In this document: piece after piece, positions 1 to 8,200 of the stretch
How positions within the stretch are numbered: position 1 is the first letter of the stretch
Layout: each line of letters starts with the position of its first letter
NCBI GenBank assembly: GCA_934132805.1
Contig: CAKPAB010000007.1
Coordinates: 1 to 43,060 of the forward strand
DNA length: 43,060 nt
Direction: 5' to 3'
Source: an uncultured Clostridia bacterium
GTDB lineage: Bacteria > Bacillota > Clostridia > TANB77 > CAG-508
Program-made: the position numbers and the translations under genes
Notes under the pieces: generated by a model
Told to the model about the DNA's origin: nothing
What the model saw: only the letters and a program-made list of their open reading frames with translations
The model's database searches: none

Positions 1-293
1 CTAATAACTTGATTTACTGTACTATCTCCAATTGTTGAAGTTCCACCTTGGCCTCCGCCTTGGTTTCCTCCATTTGTGCCTGCTCCATATTTATTTAATT
101 CTGTTTCATATTCATCCAATGTTGCTTTTTGGTTTGCTTCAGCCTCTGCTGATTTTTTCTTTGCATCTTGTGCTTTTCCAAATATTCCTGTATTTGTTAA
201 TGACATTATTGATATCCCTGCCAATATTAACAATATAATTATGGTTATTACGAGTGCCACTAATGTGATACCCTTATTATTTTTTAATCTCAT
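1..293 (-). CDS. Prepilin-like protein, 5' end only
   Basis: The first 97 codons lie in the window and the gene runs off the left edge. The ATG at 291-293 follows an AGGAGG at 301-306. A short basic leader ends in Lys-Gly and is followed by ITLVALVIT and a long hydrophobic helix, the pattern of a prepilin-peptidase site with cleavage after Gly8. Glu5, typical of type IV pilins, is replaced by Ala. A charged helix rich in K, A and E follows, then a Gly-rich linker (about residues 71-85). The same N-terminal module recurs in genes at 16625-17683 and 37150-38172. Export and membrane anchoring are expected from the family. The function of the missing C-terminal part is unknown. Confidence 0.75.
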   Translation of the reverse strand, partial: MRLKNNKGITLVALVITIIILLILAGISIMSLTNTGIFGKAQDAKKKSAEAEANQKATLDEYETELNKYGAGTNGGNQGGGQGGTSTIGDSTVNQVI

Positions 294-678
294 TATTTTT
301 CCTCCTCTGTTTTTTGTATACATTTTTTCTTATTATTTGCATTTTTTGTTTTTTAATTCATTTTCTTTATTAATTCTTGTTATTTTGTATTTCTGTTTTT
401 TGCAAAATAATTACTTCAATAAATAATTTTTTTACGAATTTCTCGACAAGGATATTAACTTTTCAATGTTCCAATTATTTACCTCCGTAAATATTTTACA
501 TTATTATTTTAATATAACTTTTTTGTTTTGGCAATACTTTTTTTAAAATTTTATATGCTTTTTGCATATGTTTTTTATATCCTATTTGTACAAAGAAGTA
601 GAGGATAACACTTAGTGTGTTTCTCCTCTCTCACACCACCGCAATGTTGTCAACTTAAGGAAATCGTGCTTTTTTGTC
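294..678. other. Intergenic region between ATPase and prepilin-like gene
   Basis: No supported gene. It holds the promoter at 506-534, a roughly 205-nt leader for the prepilin-like gene, a small inverted repeat ATTTAC/GTAAAT around 478-493, a short ATATGC/GCATAT hairpin at 553-569, and an imperfect hairpin at 600-629 (AGAGGA/TCCTCT arms). The last may end transcription of the ATPase gene but lacks a clear U-run. I recognise no riboswitch class in the leader. Confidence 0.5.
506..534 (-). promoter_or_regulatory. SigA-type promoter of the prepilin-like gene
   Basis: Read on the minus strand: TTGCCA (529-534), a 17-bp spacer, TAAAAT (506-511). The -10 matches those of the paralogues at 17750 and 38231, but the spacer sequence differs. 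Confidence 0.5.
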
Positions 679-2031
679 TTATAACAATCCTGTCATATAT
701 ATTGGTAAAAATACTACATCATCTTCTACTTTTAAATCATCAATGTGTAATACATAGCTTGTGTGCAAATATTCTTTATATTTTTTTCTAAATTTATTTA
801 AAGATGAAAAAGTATAATTTTTACCTGATTTTACTTCTATTGGAGAAACATTGTGTCTTGATGTTATCTTACTTTTTGCTATTAAAAAATCTATTTCTAT
901 ATTGTTTTCCTTCTCATTTTTATCATAATTAAAATAAAAATATAATTTTTTTCCTGATGCTACTAACATTTGTGCAACAATATTTTCCATAATCATTCCT
1001 TCGTTAAATGCCAATTTATTAAAAAGTATTTTTTGATATATTTCTTCATCAACTAAACCTTTTTCATCAAATGCTAATGAAATAAGTAATCCTGTGTCTC
1101 CCATATAACACTTTAATGCACTTGATTCTCGATTTAATCGTAAACCTATATTAGGCTCAGTTGTATTAAATGCATTATTTACAATCATTGATTCTTGTAG
1201 CCAGAAAAATGCATCTTTATAGTCTCTATATCTTGCTTCTTTTTGAAGTGCATTAAATGTAAATCTTTTTTCATGTTTTTGCAGTTGTGATGGTATTTCT
1301 TCAAATATACTTTGGACTTTTACAGAGTCATCTCCTCCATATTTTATTATATCATCTTGATATAAATTTATGATGTCTCTTTTTATTAAGTCAACTTCTT
1401 TAAAATTCTTTGTTTTTATATATTTTTCAACTGCTTGTGGCATTCCTCCTACTATCAGATATTGCTTAAAATAGTCCATTGCTTTTCTATGCATTAATTG
1501 TCCCATTGGCTTTTTGTCTTCAAAACATTTTTGTATTAATGGCATTAATGTAGTATTATCATTGGCCCATAAAAATTCTTCAAAGTCCATAGGATACATG
1601 TTTAGGTGTCTTTCTTCTGATGGTATTAATATGTTTTCTACATTCTTCTTTATCGATATTAATGACCCTGTTTCTATATAATCATATCTTCCATCTGCCA
1701 CAAGATATTTTATGGCACTTCTGGCTCTTGGATATAATTGAACTTCATCAAATATTATTAGTGTTTCTCTTTCGTATAGCTCTGTTTTATAGTAGCTTGA
1801 TAAATACATAAAAAACATATCCAAGTTGTCTAAATAGTTGTTAAATAATTCTTTTACATCTTCTCCAGCTTTGTTAAAGTCTATTAATATATATGATTTG
1901 TAGTTTTCTTTGGCGAATTGTTCTACTATATAACTTTTTCCTATTCGTCTTGCTCCATCTATTAATAGTGCTACTTCTCCATTGTTTTTTTCTTTCCATT
2001 CTAATAGTTCATTATATATTTTTCTTTTCAT
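679..2031 (-). CDS. AAA_14/DUF4143-family ATPase
   Basis: 450 aa. Walker A is GARRIGKS (residues 26-33) and Walker B is LIIFDEVQ (91-98), followed by the DUF4143-type C-terminal half. Near residues 365-395 an EID ... IEVKSGK arrangement resembles a PD-(D/E)XK nuclease core, usual for the C-terminal domain of this family. The ATG at 2029-2031 has a GAGAGG SD. Family members are common and often mobile in gut Firmicutes, and their role is unsettled. It stands alone between the prepilin-like gene and the glucan synthase. The promoter at 2112-2140 is embedded in a 33-bp repeat array, so repeat-mediated or self regulation is possible. That regulation is inference. Confidence 0.85.
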   Translation of the reverse strand: MKRKIYNELLEWKEKNNGEVALLIDGARRIGKSYIVEQFAKENYKSYILIDFNKAGEDVKELFNNYLDNLDMFFMYLSSYYKTELYERETLIIFDEVQLYPRARSAIKYLVADGRYDYIETGSLISIKKNVENILIPSEERHLNMYPMDFEEFLWANDNTTLMPLIQKCFEDKKPMGQLMHRKAMDYFKQYLIVGGMPQAVEKYIKTKNFKEVDLIKRDIINLYQDDIIKYGGDDSVKVQSIFEEIPSQLQKHEKRFTFNALQKEARYRDYKDAFFWLQESMIVNNAFNTTEPNIGLRLNRESSALKCYMGDTGLLISLAFDEKGLVDEEIYQKILFNKLAFNEGMIMENIVAQMLVASGKKLYFYFNYDKNEKENNIEIDFLIAKSKITSRHNVSPIEVKSGKNYTFSSLNKFRKKYKEYLHTSYVLHIDDLKVEDDVVFLPIYMTGLL

Positions 2032-2111
2032 GTTAATCGCATCCTCTCTTTAAAGATACAAATCAGCCATAAAATTGTATTTATTTCTAGCCTATATGCT
2101 TCTTTTTTATA

Positions 2112-2140
2112 ATTCTACCACATATCCGTATTTTTTTCAA
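2112..2140 (-). promoter_or_regulatory. Promoter of the DUF4143 ATPase gene
   Basis: Minus strand: TTGAAA (2135-2140), 17-bp spacer, TAGAAT (2112-2117). The first copy of the repeated CACATATCC motif (2118-2127) fills most of the spacer, as an operator would. Confidence 0.5.
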
Positions 2141-2249
2141 GCTATTTTTAACACATATCCACACTTTTTATTTGTTGTATTTTACACATATCCCTATTTT
2201 TTATTTGTCATATTTAACACATATCCATATTTTTTTGTTTATAGTTTTC
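2118..2249. repeat. 33-bp tandem repeat array, four degenerate units
   Basis: The motif (A/C)CACATATCC begins at 2118, 2151, 2184 and 2217, an exact 33-bp period, each time followed by an AT-rich stretch. The cores are conserved and the spacers drift. It lies between the end of the glucan synthase gene and the start of the ATPase gene. A plus-strand reading frame through it (2075-2275) only mirrors the repeat and has no SD. Confidence 0.8.
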
Positions 2250-2284
2250 TCCAAAATTACCAGAACTGTTCTTAAGTTGTTATC

Positions 2285-5200
2285 TTACATAAAAACCTCC
2301 ACATTAAAAATGCCATTATCTTCAAGCTTTATTTCCTTTATCTCTCCTAAATTCACACCATTAACAACAACCCTATCAACACCTGTATTCTTCCCATTCA
2401 AATTTTTAACCACAATATTATAAAACGCATTTTTCCACTTATATTTAATATTGTACTCTTTCCAAAAAGACGGAATACATGGCTCTACTCTAATAACACC
2501 ATTTTTTATTTTTAACCCCAAAATATTTTCAATACCAGCCTTATAATACCAGCTTGATGACCCTGTATACCAAGTCCAACCACCTCTTCCTGCCAAATTA
2601 CTTGCACCATAAATATCTGCAGGTATTACATATGGCTCTACTTTATATTTATTGCTACTTTCCTTTGTTCGAGCATGTTCTATTGGATTTATCATCCTGT
2701 ACAATTCTGTTGCCTTATCTCCAAAGCCTAGCATCGTTTCTGCTATTATTACCCATACTGCTGCATGTGTGTATTGTCCTCCATTTTCTCTAACTCCTGG
2801 TAAATATGATTTTATATAGCCTGGCTGTAATTTTCCTTTTTCAAATGGAGGGTCTAATAATTTGATTATTCCATTTTCTCTGTCTATTAAGTGATTTTCT
2901 AAACTTTCCATTGATATATATTTTTTGTCATTGTCTCCTGCATTTGATATTGTACTCCAACTTTGTGCAATACTGTCAATTCTACACTCGTCATTTTCCA
3001 TACTTCCTAGTGTGTTTCCATCATCCATAAATGCCCTTTTAAACCATCTTCCATCCCATCCATTTGTGTTTAATGCTTTCTTTAATTGTTGCATTATTGT
3101 TTTATATTTTTCTATTTTGCTATTGATATTTTCTTCTTTCTGATTATTATTCTCTTCATTTAAATTAATATTTTCTTTTTTGTGTTGTTCTTCTAGTCTA
3201 GCGTTATTTGATACATGTTCCATAATTTTTGTAAATCTGTCTAGCACATTATATAAGAAAAATCCAAGCCATACACTCTCACCTTTTCCCTTAGGTCCAA
3301 CATTACTAAAGCCATCATTCCAGTCACCACTACCAATTTTAGGCAAACCATTTTCACCAAATTTTAAACTTCTTTCAATGGCTTTTATGCAATGTTCATA
3401 AATACTTCCTGTTTCTTTAGTATTCTCAAATTTGTCATATCTTTCATCTTCATTTTCTTCCAATTCTTTTCCAGTTAAATACGGTGTTTGTTCTTCTAAT
3501 ATTGAATAATCACCTGTAAATTCTATATATTCTGAGGTCAAATATACAAGCCATAATAAGTCGTCTGAAAATTTAGTTCTTATTCCTCTTCCTGTCTCTT
3601 CATGCCACCAATGCTCAACATCTCCTTCTAAAAATTGTTGTTTACTATGCTTTAATATTTGATTTTTCAAAATTTGTGGGTCTAAATATTTTAATGCCAA
3701 CGTGTCTTGCAATTGGTCTCTAAATCCATATGCACCACCTGATTGATAATATCCAGTTCTACTGATTAACCTACTTTGCAAAGTTTGATAAATATCCCAA
3801 CCATTTAAAATGATGTTCATTGATTCCAGTGGCGTGTAAACCTGTAATCTTCCTAAAGTCTCTCTCCAGTAACTTTTTACATTTTCAAGTTCTTGTTTGC
3901 AATTTTGAATTTTGCTATATTTGTAAGCAATGTTTTTGCTGTCTATTACCGCATCTTCTGCACCTAACAGGAATATAATTTCTTTTTCTGATAAACTGTC
4001 TAATTCTACTTCTATTTCATATGCTATACATGGCTTTTTGCCCAAACTATTTTCATTATTTAGACTTGATTTTTTTATGCCATCAGGATTTGATATATTT
4101 CCGTTTCCTAAAAAGAAGTTTTTATCACCTGTGTAGCTTTGCATTTTTTCGCTGTTTGATACATAAATAACATCATTTTTAAAATCTGAATTATATAAAT
4201 TTTGTGCGCAAATTATATTGTTATTTTTGTCATACTTTAAATCTATATATCCATTTGACTTGAGTTCATCTTCACCTAAAATAGGCTTCATATAATATAC
4301 AATTTTTAATTTTTTTCTGTTTAAGTTCATATTTTTCAATTTCAAAATTTGTATTTTTACACTATCTTCTCTTGGGACAAAAACTTCTAATTCCTGTTCT
4401 ATTCCGTCACTTTTATGAATAAATTTAGTGTAACCAAATCCGTAAACTACATTGTAGTTTTTATTATCTGGCATAGGGTTTAGTCCAAGTGACCAAACCT
4501 TTTTTGTCTCTTGGTCTTTTAAATATATTATTTCTGATGGGATGTCAAAGTTTGGTTGATTTTCCCATGATGTTACCCTGTTTAATCTACTGTTTTTGTA
4601 CCAAGTGTATCCACCCATGCTTTCTGTGACCAATGTTCCAAATTTTTTATTTGCCATAATGTGTGACCATACTGTAGGAAGTCGATTTTCTTTGTTTACT
4701 TTTATTAGGTATTCTTTTCCATCTGCTGAAAATGCTCCATATTCATTATAATATTTTAATTCTTCTGTGTTTTGCAAAATATCTATATTTTCTTGATTTT
4801 CTGTTTCTATAATTATATTTTCTGGCTCATTTGGGATTTTTTTATATTTTTCCAAATATTCTTCTTCAATATCTTTTAAAGAATTACTTATCCCTCCTTT
4901 TTTGCTGTCTATTATTATTCCTGAAATAAATTGTAATAAATTCATATCTTCTTTGCTAATTTCATTTTTGTTTATTTGGAAAATTCCACCTCTAATATTT
5001 TTTAAATATGATAACTGGCTGTTCAATACCGCTTCTTCTATGTCTTCCATAACATAATTTTCATAGCTATATTTTTCCTCATCTACTATTACTAATTCTG
5101 TCTCAAAACCTTTTGTTCTCATAAATTCATATGCTTTTAAAACTTCTTTTACAACATATGTGTCATTACTATCTTTTATTTTTACTAATATTATTGGCAA

Positions 5201-8200
5201 ATCACCTGAAATACCATATTTCCAAAGCTCACTTTGACTATATTTTTGTTTTGGCAATTTTTCTAAATTTAATTTTTTAGATGGATTATTGAAAATTATA
5301 TATGATAACATTTTTTGATAGTCTCGTATTTGTGAGCCTTTTATTCTTAAATATCTTGTTTGTGCTTCATTTTTTGCTTTTGATAATTCAAATGCTTTTT
5401 TGATATTTTCTTCAACTGTGTATTTTTTGATGTTTTCAATTACTTTTTCTTTTGTCTCTCCTACTGCTATAATCAAGTTAACCTTTGATTTTTCTTGTTT
5501 TTTTACTTTCATTGTTCTTTTTAGTGCTACTACTGGCTCTGTTACAAGTCCTATTTTTTTAGAAAATGGACTTGAGTTTTTAACCATTTGTGGTATTCCT
5601 ATATTTCCTCTGCCTGTAAACTTTTCTTCGTCAATTTCATATTCAATATCCCCAATTATTTCACTATTTGTGGATAAGTTTACTGCCATATAGATTTCTT
5701 GTTCATTTTCATTTCTTTTTCTTCTTTTTACAATTATGCTATTTGTTTCGTTGTCAAAGTCGAATATCAAAAATAAGTTATTAAAAGCTGGATGTGCATA
5801 GTCTTGCTCTTTTGGTGATAGTACTGGCTCAAAGTGTGATGTTATTTCTAGAATTTCGTCTTCATTTCCTAAATTTTCTAATGATAATTTTCTTATCTCT
5901 ACTGGCTCGTCTGGTGCTATTATTGTTTCAATTTTTGTTTTTATATTGTCATTTATTAGTTCTTGTTCTATTTTATCTGGCATAAAACTTATTTGATATT
6001 TTCCGTTGTTAGGCATATAGTTTGAACTCCATATCTTTTTTGATTTTATATTTTTTATGTCAAAAAATATTCCTTGTGGGTAGTCTTCTGCATTTTTAAA
6101 TCTGTTTATTAGTATGTTTTTGTATTTGCTTGCTCCTTCTCCCTTTTGATTCATTGCTATTAAATATCCTTCGTTTGCTATGACATTTCCACGTATTAGT
6201 CTTTCATCTGTCTTTTTATAAGTGTCTTGGATATAATCTTCGTAATCAACATATTTTAGTTTTTCAACTTTTTCTTTGTTTTCTTTTGTTATAATTGCTG
6301 TCTCTGGCATTGTTTCTTGTAATAAAATGCTTATTGCATTTATTTCTGGGTTTTCCATAAATCTTTTTTGTAATATATTGTTATTAAATAAATTGTTTAT
6401 TGAAAGCAAAATTAAACCTTGATGGTGTGCCATATATGTTTTTACAATACTTGCTTTGTTTCCTTTTTTTAACCTTTCTGGTGTGAAGTCTATTGATTCA
6501 TAAAAACCATATTTATTGTACATGCCATATTCTTCTAGTATTTTTAGGTTTTGATATACTTCTTTTGGATAGTCATTTATTGCTAACACACTGCCATATG
6601 CTGCTACAACCATCTCATCTGCAAGCCCTCTTTTTAGTCCTAGCCATGGTATTCCAAATGCTTTATATTGGTAGTTTGAATGTAAATCTTTTAAGTTAAA
6701 TGCCGCTTCTGATATTCCCCATGGTATTTGTAATTTTTTTGCATATTCCATTTGACTCATAATCATAAATTTGCATGACTCATCTAATAGACTTCCTTTG
6801 TATTTTGGTATATTTATATTTGGCATTAAATATTCAAATGACGTTCCTGACCATGATACTAGTCCTTTGTATTTTCCGAGTATTGTTAATGTTCTGCTTA
6901 ATGAATTCCAATGTTTTGCTGGTACGTCTTTTTTGGCTATTGCTATTAAACTTGCTTGCCTTGCTTCTGATGCTAATAGGTCATAATATGAGTTTGTTAG
7001 CTTATTTTCTTCTATGTTAAAACCTATTGAGAATATTCTTTGTTCTTTTTTATATAGATACGAAAAGTCTGTGTTTTCTATTAATTTGTTTACTATTTCT
7101 AATAATTGCTGAATTTGGTCTATGTCATTTTTATTTTGAGTATTGTCGTTTTTTATTTGATGTTTCATTTGACTTTTATCGCATTTATTTTGACTTTCTA
7201 ACCAATTTTTTATGACATATAAGTAACCTACAAAGTTACCGCTGTCTACTGTTGATACATATCTAGGAAAAAGTGGCTCTTTTGTTTCTGTGTTATACCA
7301 ATTGTATAAATGTCCATTCCATTTTTGGAGTCCCTCTATTGTATTTAAGATATTTTTTAATAGTTCTAATGTTTTGTCATTATTTATAAAACCTAAATCA
7401 TTTGCCGAGATAACTGCCATCATAGATAGTCCTATATTTGTGGATGATGTTCTTCTTACAATTTTATTTTTTCTGTCTTCTTGATAGTTATCTGGAATTA
7501 AAAAATTGTCTTCTTCTTTTAAATAGTTCTCAAAATATTTCCATGTCTTTTGACCAATTTCTAGGATATATTCCTGTTCTTTTTTGGTTAATAATTCTAT
7601 TGGTTTTTTGTTTTGTTTTTCTTTGCTTATTAAATACATAATTGATGGTGTTATTGCCCACCAAATTCCTAATATCAATGCAATTATATTGTTGCTGTTA
7701 TAATAAATAATAAGTGAGCCTATTCCAAATATGACATTTAATGTCATATTTTTGTAATATGATATTAAATCTGTTCTTGCCATTTTTTCTGCTTCTTCTG
7801 ATGTTGTCCATTCTAATAAATTTTTGTGTGTTATTTTTGTTCTATATATTGTTTTTAATATTGCTTTTAAAGAGATGTATGCTTTGTATGGCAAGCATCC
7901 TAATGTGATTATTGTTCTTACTAAAATTCCTTTTAAACCTGATATTTTGGGTGTGAATGTTTTTTGTTTTTCTTCTCCTTCTCTTTTTGAAATTAGATAG
8001 TTAATCAACTCTAGAATAAATGGTATGATTTCTATTAAAATTAATATTGTGTTTATTCCTAAAATGTTTATATTATAAATTTTTCCGATTATATTGATAT
8101 ATATTAGTGCTATTACAATTGATATTTCAAATAAACTTCTTCTTAAATTGTCAAATATTTTATATTTTGATAGTAAATTTAGTGGACTTTTTTTGTGTAA

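Noticed and set aside
2075..2275. Plus-strand frame with 11-residue repeats through the 33-bp array
   Set aside because: The repeat period is a multiple of three, so any open frame shows it. There is no SD, and composition is that of non-coding AT-rich DNA.
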